NCBI RefSeq assembly: GCF_018294505.1
Contig: NC_057795.1
Coordinates: 516,032,795-516,096,794 of the forward strand
Origin: Triticum aestivum
Taxonomy: Eukaryota > Streptophyta > Magnoliopsida > Poales > Poaceae
DNA: 64,000 nucleotides
Reading direction: 5' to 3'
In this document: positions 24,200 to 35,160 of the stretch, in pieces
Layout of the letters: every line of letters begins with the position of its first letter
Position numbering within the stretch: the stretch's first letter is position 1
Position numbers and translations under genes: made by a program
Notes under the pieces: generated by a model
Told to the model about the DNA's origin: nothing
Seen by the model: the letters and a program-made list of their open reading frames with translations, nothing else
Database searches by the model: none

Positions 24200-24858
24200 C
24201 TATGCCTCCCGATCAGGAACTGCCATGTCTTCCTCCATAGGCAATTTCACTGATGGGTTATGCAAAATATCAAGGAACATATTAGGGGGGACTGGCTTAC
24301 GCTGAGATCCCAACCGGCTTAATGCATCAGCTGCTTCATTTTTCCTTAGACCAACATGCTCCACCTGATATCCTTTGAAGTGACTAGCAATAGTATCCAC
24401 CTCTCGACGATAAGCCGCCATGAGTGGATCCTTGGAATCCCAAGTCCCTGATACGTGCTGAGCCACCAGATATGAGTTGCCAAAACATCTTATCCGGCTT
24501 AAATTCATCACTTTAGCCATCCGAAGACCATGGAGTAAGGTTTCATATTCAGCTGCATTTTTAGTAGAAGTGAACATCAACCTTAAAACATATCAAAATT
24601 TATCACCTCGTGGGGAAGTCAATATAACTCCAGCCCCGAGCCTTCCAACTGCCTGGATCCATCAAAATGAATAGTCCAATATGTATGATCTGGCTTATCC
24701 TCAGGCATCTGCAACTCCGTCCAATCATTGCTGAAATCCACAAGTGCTTGAGATTTTATAGCCGTCTGAGGCACATACTTCAGGCCATGGGGTCCAAGCT
24801 CAATGGCCCACTTAGCTGCCCGACCTGTGGCTTCCCTGTTTTGAATAATATCCCCCAA
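24200..24858 (-). pseudogene. Gypsy RNase H remnant
   Basis: Two minus frames, 24858-24619 (REATGRAAKWAIELG, then TIHFDGSRQLEGSG) and 24580-24200 (NAAEYETLLHGLRM, then CFGNSYLVAQHVSG, then RKNEAADALSRLGS). The first Asp (HFD) and the Glu are present, but the third acidic residue is lost: the usual GDSDL reads GNSYL. A frameshift or stop lies between them near 24600. The region ends near NPSVKLPMEEDM, before integrase. Confidence 0.82.
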
Positions 24859-25040
24859 AGGGCATAACTAACCACAAGAATAGGATGACCAAGGAAATAT
24901 TGCTTTAATTTACGACTAGCCATGATCACCCCATAAACCAGCTTCTGCTAATGCGGGTGTCTCTGCTTAGACTCAATGAGCACCTCATTGACATAATAAA
25001 CCGGCCTTTGAACCGGGTGCTCCTTGCCTGACTCCTTCCT

Positions 25041-26589
25041 TTAAACCACAATTGCTACACTGACAACCCGGTTGTTCGCAACCACATATAACAACATAGG
25101 CTCCTTCTCAATGTGAGCTGCAAGAACCGGTGGCTCAGCCAGTTGCTTCTTAAGCGCCTCGAATGCCTCATTAGCAGCATCACTCCACACAAAATCATCT
25201 GTCTTCTTCACCATCTGATACAGAGGGATAGCTTTCTCTCCCAGGCGACTTATAAACCGGCTCAAAGCCGCGATACAACCCGCCAAACACTGGACATCAT
25301 TGATACACGCCTGCTTAGCCAAAGAGGTGAAAACTTTAATCTTCTCTGAGTTAGCTTCAATGCCTCTCTCAGATACTAAGAAACCCAATAACTTGCCTGC
25401 TGGCACACAAAAGACACACTTGGCTGGGTTAAGCATCATCTTGTAGACCTGGAGGTTGTCAAAGGTTTCCTTCAGATCCTCAATCAACGTCTCCTACTTT
25501 CTGGATTTCACAACAATATCATCCACATAAGCATGAACATTTCGCCAAATATGGCCATGAAGGCAATTCTGGACACACCGCTGGTAAGTCGCCTGGGCAC
25601 TCTTGAGCCCAAAAGGATAGACACATAGCAGAAGGCTCCAAAGGGACTGATCAAGGCTGTCTTCTCCTAGTCCTTAACTGCCATTTTGATCTAATGATAA
25701 CCAGAGTAGGCATCCAAAAAACTCAAGTGCTCACAACCTGCCGTAGCATCAATAATCTGATCAATACGAGGGAGAGCAAAGGGATCAGATGGACAGGCCT
25801 TGTTAAGGTCTGTATAATCCACACACATACGCCAAGTGCCATTCTTTTTAATTACTAGCACCGGGTTAACCAACCATTCAGGATGAAAAACTTTAACTAT
25901 GAACCCTGCTGCCAAGAGCCGGGCCCCCTCTTCACCGATTGCTTTACGCCTTTCCTCATTGAATCGGCGAAGAAACTGTTTGACCGGTTTAAACTTGGGA
26001 TCCACATTAATAGTATGCTCAGCGAGTTCCCTCAGTACACTTGGCATATCAGAAGGCTTCATGCTAAGATGTCCCGGTTCTCACGGATGAACTCGATGAG
26101 CGCGCTTTCCTATTTCGGATCCATATTCGCACTGATGCTGAATATCTTTGAAGAATCGCCATGGACAAAATCAACCAGTTTAGTATCATCTGCTGACTTA
26201 AACTTCATTAAGGGCTCATTCTCTATCATTGGCTTCTTCAAAGGGTGTCTATACGCCGGGTCGACATTGTCTTTATAAAACTTCAATTCTTCAGTGGCGC
26301 AAGCCGACTCAGCATAAGCAGTGTCACCCTCTTCACAATCCTGAGCGATTTTTCTATTGCCATGCACCGTGATGGTGCCCTTGTGACCCGACATCTTAAG
26401 CTGCAAATAAAAATAACACGGTCGCGCCATAAATTTGGCGTAAGCCGGCCGCCCAAACAAAGCATGGTATGGGCTCTTAATTTTCACCACCTCAAAGGTT
26501 AATTTCTCAGCTCTAGAATCGTTGTAATATCCAAAAGCCACTTCCAGTGTTATCCTACTCACAGGGTACGCCGACTTACCAGGCACCAC
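25041..26589 (-). pseudogene. Gypsy protease and reverse transcriptase remnant
   Basis: Minus frame from 26589 (MVPGKSAYPVSRITLEVAFG) is the second half of an aspartic protease with HALFGRPAYAKF; the catalytic DGGS part is lost to the CACTA junction. RT follows at 26062 (KPVKQFLRRFNEERRKAIGE, then VDYTDLNKACPSDPFALPRI, then FLDAYSGYH) to 25691. After stops and a frameshift, YVDDIVV is readable near 25532-25510, and a further frame 25487-25041 carries KCVFCVPAGKLLGFLVS and SRFISRLGEKAIPLYQ. The RT active site is intact in sequence, but at least three breaks prevent a full product. Confidence 0.82.
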
Positions 26590-27093
26590 CCCATCAAAGA
26601 TATTAGAGGACGACCTACACTACAAAAAAATACACTTCCGTGATGATACATGTTTGTCACAGTAGGTCACATTTTCTGTCATGCATGTACATCCATGACG
26701 ATTTTATGACAGAATCAAGATAGTCATATCTGTGCTATCGTAGAAGTGTTGCATGACATTACCAAAATTATCATCATGGAAGTGTCCACTTCCATGATGA
26801 TAAATCGCGCGTCATAGAAGTGCTTTTGTCAAGGGTGACCGACACGTGGCATTCACTATAATGAGACACTGTTAAGCTATCGGGTCCGGTTTTGGATCTG
26901 ATAACCCGCTAACAGCCACGACCAATGCCGATTTTCCACGTGTGAAATTCTCATTGGCCGACGGACCATGTGTCAGCTCCATGTTGGCACAAGTGTCGCT
27001 CATCCAATGGGCGAGATGCGCCTATGATATGTTGACACGTGGACCGGACCAAAAGTGGCCCATAAATATTAAATGGGGCGGCCCAACTAAAGT

Positions 27094-27269
27094 CCCACAA
27101 GATTTTGAGGACCATAATGGGCCGACCCAGCCAAAAGTCCACAAGATTTTGCAGACCATAATGGGCCGGCTCAGCTAAAGGCCCACGAGATTTTGTTGAC
27201 CATAATGGGCCGTCCGAGGTAAAGGCCCACAAGATTTTGAGGACACTAGTGGGCCGGCCCATTAACAGG
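27094..27269 (+). repeat. Four 44-bp subterminal repeat units of the CACTA element
   Basis: The core CCCACAAGATTTTG recurs at 27094, 27138, 27182 and 27226 with the shared CATAATGGGCCG motif. From 27270 to about 27900 more irregular copies of GGCCCATTAA/AAAGGCCC motifs follow. Subterminal arrays of this kind are the usual binding region of the CACTA-encoded DNA-binding protein. Confidence 0.85.
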
Positions 27270-28530
27270 CTGCCATGTTTTGGGCCAAATGTCGGCCCAT
27301 ATTTGATTTGGTCCATTAACAGCCTGCCACGTTCCGGCCTAATAAAGGCCCATATGAGATCCGGCCCGTTAAAAGCCTACCCTGTTTTGGGCCAAATTAC
27401 GACTTAGATCAGATTCGACCCATTAAGAGGCTTTGGGCTAAATTATGGCACATATCAGATTCGGCCCGTCAACTGAATGCTATGCTTTGGGGCCCACTTG
27501 CTAAAGGCCCATTTAGTAATTCGGCCTGATATTAGTTTCATCCTATTAAAGGCCCATTTAACATTTCAGCCCTATATTTATTTCGGCCTGTTAAAAGCCC
27601 GTCATATAGTTGGGCCTAACTATGGCCTGGTTTGCATCCGGCCTCCTCACAGCCGATAATCCGATTGGGCCAAACAAGGACTGAGACAATTTTGGCATGT
27701 TAACGGCCCGTGATGTGATTGGCACAATCATGACCGAGATCTATTTCGGCCTGCTGCCGGCACGTGAGCTGTTCGACACATTTCAGGCCCAACCTACTTT
27801 TCAGCCTCCTAAAAGCCCATTGAGTTTTCTTGCGATAATAGGGCCGGCGGTTTACTCGGCCTATTAAAGGCCCGAATCTACTAGTGGGCTAGTTTACATT
27901 TAGGCATGTTAACGGACCAAGATGATGGGGCACATGATGCGGATCATACATAGTGATTTGCAAGACGGCCCGATTATGTGCTGTAATTTTACGGTTGGGC
28001 AGGTTTACTGCGAAGACAGGATATATATACAGTAAAATAATTGCAGCATCGTGAATAAGAAAAAACCTAGACTATAAAATAAAGAAATCATGGCATATTA
28101 CACCCAATTGGCATCAAAGTTCGCCACTATGGTAATAAAGCACAAGCAGACAGCAGATTACATACACTGGGCATCAAAGATCACCACCAGTGCAAATAAA
28201 CACGCCGATAAAATAATATGCAAAACCGATAGCACTTAAATAGAGTTCAAGAAAGGTTAGCCCTGCTCGAGAGCTGCAGCAAAGCAGTTGAGCAAGCTGA
28301 TGAGACTGCACTTGTTTGACACTTATATCCTCCTCACTCTGAAAGATAAACAAGCAGACAGATGACAGGTTTTGCACATATAAGTATCAGTGCTGACAAT
28401 TCATCACATTTCTTACTGACGAATAAAGTGACACAGTTTAAAATAGCATTAACACAATATGGTACTGTTCAGGTCAAGACATGGCAGGAAATGACATTGT
28501 GAAGGAGTTGGCAGCTTCACGACACCACTG

Positions 28531-28720
28531 GATTACAGATCAAGAACTCGTAAGTATCAATGGTTAGTGTGCGGTCAATTTATCCCATTTTAGATTGGCA
28601 AATAAAGAGACGGTTTAAATAATATTAGAATGATATGACATTGTTCATAGTTAAGACATTGCAGAATATGACATTGTGATGTAGTGGGTAGGTTCACCAC
28701 ACCACTGGATTACAGATCAA
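28531..28720 (+). repeat. 177-bp duplication inside the CACTA gene
   Basis: CACTGGATTACAGATCAAGA occurs with its core GATTACAGAT at 28531 and 28708. The upstream flanks (GACATT, ATGACATTGTGA) also match, so a unit of about 177 bp from roughly 28380 is duplicated. Confidence 0.7.
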
Positions 28721-29011
28721 GAATAGAAGCATACATGCAATGCAAAAGAAGATCACTTGCTCTGTATAGTTTAATTTACATGGTATGAAGAAGGAACTTG
28801 GTTGTACAACTAAAAACTTAAATTGAGAAGGACAAACTTTTGTTTATGAACTACATAATAAACTTTAAACATGCAATTTGATGCAAACACAAAAAAACAG
28901 TTGTTGCAGTCATGCCTAACCAAATATACACAACAAAGTTTGAAGGCTTGAGAAGGACAAACTTACATTATTGGTGAAGATAGGCTCTATAAAGCCCTTG
29001 TCCATGCTGAC

Positions 29012-29026
29012 GGGGGGGGGGGGGGG
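29012..29026 (+). repeat. Poly-G run
   Basis: Fifteen consecutive G bases (29012-29026) directly left of a minus-strand exon-like block. Length is prone to sequencing error. Confidence 0.85.
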
Positions 29027-29088
29027 CAATTCAAGAAGTTTACCACGGAATCTTCTTTATAAGCATTGCATTTATTCTACATTTTGTT

Positions 29089-29414
29089 AAGAGTAAATAT
29101 AGATGTGATAATATAAGAAAAAATGGAGAATATTTAAGATAAGATGAAGAGTGATGCTACATAACCAAGTAGCTATAAATGTAAGTACAACGATACAGGC
29201 AAAAGGTACAGCCAAGAGCAATGCAGAGCTAAACTTCTTCAGTACCATTGGTGTTATCCAACCCTATGGTAAGAGTAAATATAGATCTGATGTGTAGAAA
29301 ATGGAGGGCAAAGGAAAATAAGATACAGAGTGTTGGTACATGAACAACTACTTGTCAATATAAGTACACTGATAAAGGACAACATGTACTTACAAGAATA
29401 ATGCAGAGCTAAAA
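29089..29414 (+). repeat. 182-bp tandem duplication with exon-like content
   Basis: AAGAGTAAATATAGAT starts at 29089 and 29271; the ends ATGCAGAGCTAAA (29221) and ATGCAGAGCTAAAA (29401) are also 180 bp apart. On the minus strand each unit has a short exon-like block followed by a donor-like site, suggesting duplication of an exon with its flanks. The LINE begins just after the second unit. Confidence 0.75.
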
Positions 29415-30900
29415 AAATTCATTGGCATTGGATATATTCTACACTAATGTAACGGAACAATGTTTGCCTTTAGTAAGCAGAGTTGCAAAAAAATTGGTGG
29501 GGTTATCTTCTTTCATGACTCTTGCTGGCACATTGCTTCTGGTCAAATCAGTCCTCAATTCTCTGATTATATATTTCATGGGCTGCCTTGATGTGCCTGT
29601 CGCCATCAAAACTCAGGTTATCAAATACTTAAGGCATTGTATTTGGAGAGGACCAAACCTAGAGGATCACATGCCTTCTATGGTAACTTGGTCCACTGTT
29701 TGCAGACCTAAAAATTAGGGTGGACTTGGAGTGATGAACATTTTTGTGCAAAATCAAGCTCTACTTCTCAAAAACCTGCACAAATTTTACAATAGGCAAG
29801 ACATCCCTTGGGTCAACCTCGTTTGGGAGGCTTACCATGACAATGGAATCCTCCCAGGGCAAAAATGGGAAGGATCTTTCTGGTGGAAGTGTAACCTGAG
29901 GCTCATTGACAGCTATAAATCCATGGCAAGATGCACAATTGGAGATGGTAAATCTGCGCTATTTTGGTCTGACCTTTGGCACTCTACTTGCTTGAATCAA
30001 TCATTCCATCACCTTTACTCATTTGCAACTTGCAAGAGACCAAAGCCTTTCTGTGCAGAGGGTGCTTCAGTTTGAATTTTTGGAAGACTTGTTTCACCTG
30101 CCACTTACTGAGGAAGCTTTCATGGAATTTGAGTTGATGGAAGAGATTTGTGACACCTTAAGAGCATCTGAATTCAGAGAGCACAGGGACCCATGGAGCT
30201 ATATGTGGGGTAATAATACTTTTTCTGTGGCCAAAGCTTACGAAATTCTGATAGGAGTAAAAATTGTTCCAGCACAGTTTAACTAGATTTGGAAAAGTTC
30301 TTGCCAGCCAAAGCACAAAGTATTTTTTTGGAGACTTCTTCATGATAGACTAAATACCAGGAATCTACTCAGGAGGAAATTTTTCATTTGGACAATTACA
30401 ATTGTGCCACACTCAACTGTCAGCGGGAAGAAACTCTGCAACACCGTTTTTGGACTTGTCTTTTTGCTTCAGCTTGTTGGGACATCATATGCCCAAGTAG
30501 ACAAAGAAATCTAACCATCATGGAAGCACTTCCAGACCTCAGGAGTAACTTACAGCAACCATTCTCAATGGAGATCATTATCATTGCATCATGGGCCATT
30601 TGGATAATCAGGAATGATAAGATATTCAATAATATCCCGACCAGCATTGACAAATGGAAATTCATCTTCCTTTCAGAGCTCCACCTGATCAAATTCAGAA
30701 TCAAGGAGAAACATGCTGCCTCCTACAGTTCTTGGTTGGACAATCTTGTCCTGTAATTCATGTTTTTTGTTCTAATAGGCTTATTTTATTTTATTTTTAT
30801 TGTTGGGCTTACCTCAAGCCTTATATGATTGTACTCTATTTGTTCTTTTTTAATATTATAAAAATTGCAGTGGGGTTTTGCCCTACTATGTATAGTCAAA
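29415..30900 (+). mobile_element. LINE (non-LTR retrotransposon) 3' fragment
   Basis: The plus strand carries the C-terminal end of a LINE ORF2. 29422-29718 reads LVGLSSFMTLAGTLLLVKSVL and a block ending STVCRPKN, followed after a TAG by GGLGVMNIFVQNQALLLKNL (29719-30075). After a frameshift a zinc-knuckle RVT region begins near 30290 (KHKVFFWRLLHDRLNTRN) and ends about 30756. The 3' end (GGGGTTTTGCCCTACTATG) closes in a short A-rich tail (CAAAAAATG, about 30894). The RT active site and endonuclease are absent: this is a 5'-truncated copy, as is usual for LINEs. It lies inside the CACTA gene in the opposite orientation. No clear target duplication was found. Confidence 0.8.
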
Positions 30901-32741
30901 AAATGTAACCATTCATACAGATCAGATAATTTGGAGCGAACAGTTGATAAGCAAGCTATCATGCATACTGCTGTCACATAATGAACCAGCTATGTATGCA
31001 AGTACAGTGATACATGACAACATGTACAAACAAGAGCAAAGCAGCGGGCAGCATATTTGTGATATCCTATCATTTTTCTCAAACCGGAATTCTTCTTCGA
31101 GCAGATTTCCTGCAAAAAGATCCGTAAGGCACATGCAGAAAAGTGGAAGTTCAAATTGTCATGTGATATCATAGACAGTACCTAATCCTGGGAACGAGAC
31201 CAGTGCATAACAAGGTTTTTCCATTCAATGTCTTCTAAATTTAGCACATGAGACTGCACAGGAAATTCGTTTGTAGACTTGCCATCAAAGTGTGATTTCC
31301 TCAGGTAACACCGATACTTCTGCAATGCTTCCTTGAAAAGAGCAAGCAAGCTTTGCTCGTCATGACTATCCAGATTGACCCTCGCCTACTTACAACAATG
31401 TAATGTAAATCATTGATGTGTTCAATCAACAGAAAACAGGAAAATAATCACCATGAATAATAGCACTTACACGTAAGTGGGACAGGAAGATGTGAAAATG
31501 GTGTTTGTCTTCACTATAATATTCCCATGATGGGAATATATGCACGTAGTCCCTAACAACATAGAAAGCATTGTCTTTTAAACTGGGAATAACTGGAATG
31601 TGGTTCCAATCTGCAGGAATTGGCTGTCTCTGTAGTTGGGATAGGTCTTCGGCCGGTGGACTTGTTGTACTTTTTGCTGGAGTGGGATTTTTCTGTGGTA
31701 CGGCTGGTGCTATGGCAACTGAAATCGGCATACCTTTTGCTAGAGTGCAGGTCCTATGTGGTGGGGCTAGTGGTGTGGCCAGTGAAGTATGGGTATAGTC
31801 TGCTGGAGTTGGTCCTATGTTTTGTGTCACTGGTTGTACAATCAATATAAGTGGGGTGCTGTCTGATTTCTCTGGCACCACCATGTTTTTCAAGGACTTT
31901 CCTGGTGCTCCTTCAGGTTCAGGAATCACCCTCTTACTTTTTGATGTCTGATGCACAAGAACAACATTTGAGTAGAAAACATGGTATGATGACAGATGGA
32001 ATATGTATTGATAATGGATGGGCATGGCATCTCGACATATATGATGAGTAAACTAAGCAGATGGCGGTGCAACAAAGTAGAAGAAATGCAAGACAACATA
32101 TGCAAGATACGCGCAATCAATAAAACCTTGCCAAATTAGAACAGGCACATTGATGGGTGAACAGGACAGGCCATCTGCCTTTGACTCCTCGAGGTTAGAA
32201 TAGTCATTAGGATGATATTCTGAACAAGAATCTACAGGTGGGGAGCGTATGAGTTTCATTGCATCCAGAATGGCACTCAATGCCTTGGTGCCAATTTTGT
32301 AAGTTATTGCAGTGTTTAGCTTCAAGAGTGGACTACTGCTAGTGCGACACAAAGCAGCTACACAGATCATAGTGTAGATATAACGGGAAAACGTAAGCAT
32401 CAGAGTAAAATTAGCAAAGTGGAACTTGCTGGAATATATGTGCTAGTATTGCCGATGCGGCTAGAATGGCTTCGGATACCAGCTCTCTTCAACCGAAGGT
32501 GTGGTACTATTAATATCAGTGTAACTCTCAAAGGCGACACAGCTGCCCGCATTTCCTTGTTATTCTTATAGGATTCAAGTGGGAAGGCCACTACAAATCC
32601 TATTCCTATGTTTACAAAATCCTACGAATCAAAGAGGCCCGAAGAGTTCAAAGTGTCCATCACAACCGACCGTATAGACCTCTACACTGCAAACTTCCCT
32701 GCTCATCTTCACTACAAGGAACATACTATACTACTATCATA

Positions 32742-32900
32742 CTCCCTCTATTCCAAAATATAAGTCTTTGTAGAGATTTCCACAATGGATCACATACAGA
32801 TGTATACAGATACATTTTAGAGTGTAGATTCACTCATTTTTCTCCATACGTAGTCCATGGTGGAATCTATACAAAGACTTGTATTTAGGAATGGAGAGAG
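32742..32900. mobile_element. Stowaway-type MITE
   Basis: CTCCCTCTATTCC...GGAATGGAGAG inverted termini, 159 bp, flanked by TA at 32740-32741 and 32901-32902. The interior (AGTGTAGATTCACTCATTTT) is shared with the MITEs at 45719 and 46982. It belongs to the Tc1/mariner-derived group. Confidence 0.9.
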
Positions 32901-32902
32901 TA

Positions 32903-35160
32903 CTTATTAAAGAAGAACGGAAGAGGAACATGCTAAAGAAGAGCAAGCAGATTTTGGATAATAAAATGTTCGTTGCGCACTGCCCACACATGATGAACCA
33001 GAGCGCATTAAGAATGCAACTCCCTGTTGTCTCTCTATATGTGGTGCACGTGCTTTCGAAAGTAAAGTAGGAACATTAGCTGACCAATTAAACATTATCT
33101 TTTTTAGTAACATCGACATCATATCAGATTCGTATTAGAGCAACAAGGTTGGAATTAAGAGTGGCACATTGTTTAGCTTGATGGATTCAGGAGCAGTGCT
33201 AAGCATGTACGATGATGGTACTGAATATAAAGGCATGTCTGCATGCAAGTCGCCCTACTTTTTTCATTTGGGTCAGTCTACCATTTCAAGCGGTTGGATG
33301 AAGATCCTACGTCTCCTAACCCTTCTTCTTCCTCGTCTCTGATTCTTCCCATACAGAATACCGCATGGGCCGCCGGCCCCCACCGCCTGTGTTCCTCCGC
33401 CACCCCCACCCCCACCCCCAACCCCACCCGCGTCGAGTTTTCTTCATTCGGCGAGGCCCCACCACCGCCCCCACAACCACCGTCCCCACCCGAGCCCCTT
33501 CCTTCGCACCGGCAAACTCTGGCAACCTTTGAAAAATCGACTGACCCAATTTTGAAATTTAGTCTACTGTAATTTAACTAGTATGGAATTTAAAAGGGGA
33601 AAACCATAAGCATTGCGAGTATAGTGTTAAGCGTGCCATGGCGGATCTGAAGGTGCAAAACAGACAAAGGAAACTTCCCAACCAATGTTTGCTTTCAGCT
33701 AGCAAGTAAGTTATGGACAAGAAATCAGAGTAAAGGAGTGGCGATCTATTTTCTTGCTGCGATAAATAAGTTGAGCAGATATGAAAGAGTACCGCCTCTG
33801 GTGCGGCGCTGTGTATGCATCTGCTGAGAATTTGACGGTGCTGCAGTACTATTGGCTGTCAGCGGCGTGGAAGCAGATCTAGGAGGGTAGACGGTGGCGG
33901 CAGGGCACAGTGGACGAGACGGTCGCATGAGCGGCACCGGCAAGGTGGACGACGGCAGGGACGAAGCGAGAGGACGGGATGCATGGATCCCGGTCCGAAG
34001 CCGTGTACGTGAGAGGTCGATCTCTTGTAAAGGACGACGGCGTCGGGGTATCAGATCCGGCATGGTGGAGGAGGACGGCGGTGGATGGGGTGGCGGACGG
34101 AGGAGGCTGGGGTGCAGAGGGTGATTTGGCGCCCACGGAGTACGAATGGGGAAATGGAGGGAGAGAGAAAGGGGGGAACCATGTCTTCAGGCCGCGCTTG
34201 TCTCAAATGCGAGGAAATTTACAAACTTAGCCCCGTTTCAAATTTCCTACATCATATCAATATTAGTCGGTTGGGGATAGGACAATAATCTCGCATACAC
34301 CGAATATTTGCGGACGAATGTTTGTTTTTGGCGCCCATCGTGTATGAATCGGGGAGGGAGTCGATTTCGGCCGAGGAGACACTGTGTTTTGGCGCCCACC
34401 GTGTATGAATCTGGGTGACAGGCGGTTATGTCATGTTTGAGTGAAATTACAAACCTACCCCTATTGAAACCTATAGAAATCGAGCCAATAGGCTTTGCGT
34501 GTCAGGGATAGGCAGTGATTTCCTTCTCGCAGATTTTGGTTTCGTGCGGTTACTGCGACTTTCCCCGCTTCATTCAAATTTTTGCAAAGCAAGAGTGCAC
34601 TTTTACCATGCCAACTCAATTAGGATCCTGTTTGTATTCTATTTTTGTTCGGTCAGGATCCATTTTCAATTGGAATAAAATTCTATATACATCATTTTTT
34701 TATATATACTTTCAAAACCACAACACCCTTTATACATAAATATGGATTACAAATGGCATGATCTCAGATTCATAAGGTTGTATCCATCTTAATTTGGACT
34801 TTCAAATATTTGAAACCACTTTATGTTGAAATCCAATGTATGCATTCCTCGCTAACTGTCTCCAATTAATGTGTGTTTCATGCGTTTTTTTACTTCTCAA
34901 ATATGTGTAATGTGTTTCACACGCGCAACATATAGTGTAATCCCATTTGGACATTAATTGCATATAAACCATGCATTATCTCTAATTAAAGAATCTATGG
35001 ATCACTAATATTGATAAACATATAACATTACACGTGTCCCCAAATTCAAAAGAATATGCATGTTTGATACACCAATTTGCGTTAAGATATTATCGATGTC
35101 GTGATCTCCAGTTTAAATATTTGAATGCCCTTTAATCCAGATATTCGTCTCATATAGTTA
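32903..35160. other. Non-coding stretch without a recognised gene
   Basis: Contains a (CCCCA)-like run around 33398-33428, a GC-rich patch at 33880-34130 that is open in several frames (composition, not coding evidence), and two copies of TTTTGGCGCCCA.CGTGTATGAATC near 34328 and 34391, about 63 bp apart. From 34600 it becomes AT-rich. It may include the missing part of the CACTA element, but I cannot show that. Confidence 0.5.

Larger units (their letters stand above)
24114..26617 (-). mobile_element. Gypsy pol remnant truncated by insertions on both sides
   Basis: The minus strand reads, from right to left, protease, RT, RNase H. The protease frame is cut at 26617 by the CACTA end and the RNase H region is cut at 24113 by the copia LTR. 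No LTR of this element is in the window. The continuing halves should lie left of base 1 and beyond the far end of the CACTA. It has the same general pol type as the Fatima-like element, but codon choices and many residues differ, so it is a different family. Confidence 0.85.
28250..32400 (-). pseudogene. CACTA-associated multi-exon gene (Transposase_24-like)
   Basis: Minus-strand exons can be followed: about 32400-32127 (LNTAITYKIGTKALSAILDA), 31947-31471 (after acceptor GCATCAG; Pro/Thr-rich, ending FHIFLSHLR before donor GTAAGT at 31470), 31385-31182 (acceptor AAGTAG; NLDSHDEQSLLALFKEALQK, DIEWKNLVMHWSRSQD), a piece near 31113-30990 (SKKNSGLRKMIGYHKYAA), and a final block near 28337-28250 (SEEDISVKQVQSHQLAQLL). 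The KKN..R....H pattern resembles the Transposase_24 family (PF03004) found beside CACTA transposases. One exon junction does not keep frame (an in-frame TAG near 31184), and a LINE interrupts the gene, so it is probably dead. I do not see the TNP2-type transposase in the window. Confidence 0.6.
26618..33070 (-). mobile_element. CACTA transposon, left terminus visible, right limit uncertain
   Basis: The sequence starts CACTACAAAAAAATACACTT at 26618, the canonical CACTA terminus, in the protease frame of the gypsy remnant; the three bases before it (CTA) would be the target duplication. The first 250 bp show short palindromic repeats of CACTTCCGTGATGATA type, and a 44-bp tandem repeat follows. 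The encoded gene is on the minus strand, so 26618 is the 3' end of the element. I could not find the opposite terminus (GTAGTG after an inverted copy of the left end), so the right limit given is only where gene-related sequence fades. It is either truncated or ends in unrecognised sequence further right. Confidence 0.75.

Noticed and set aside
33243..33572. 109-codon Pro-rich frame and its antisense partner
   Set aside because: Open because of CCCCA-type repeats; composition effect.
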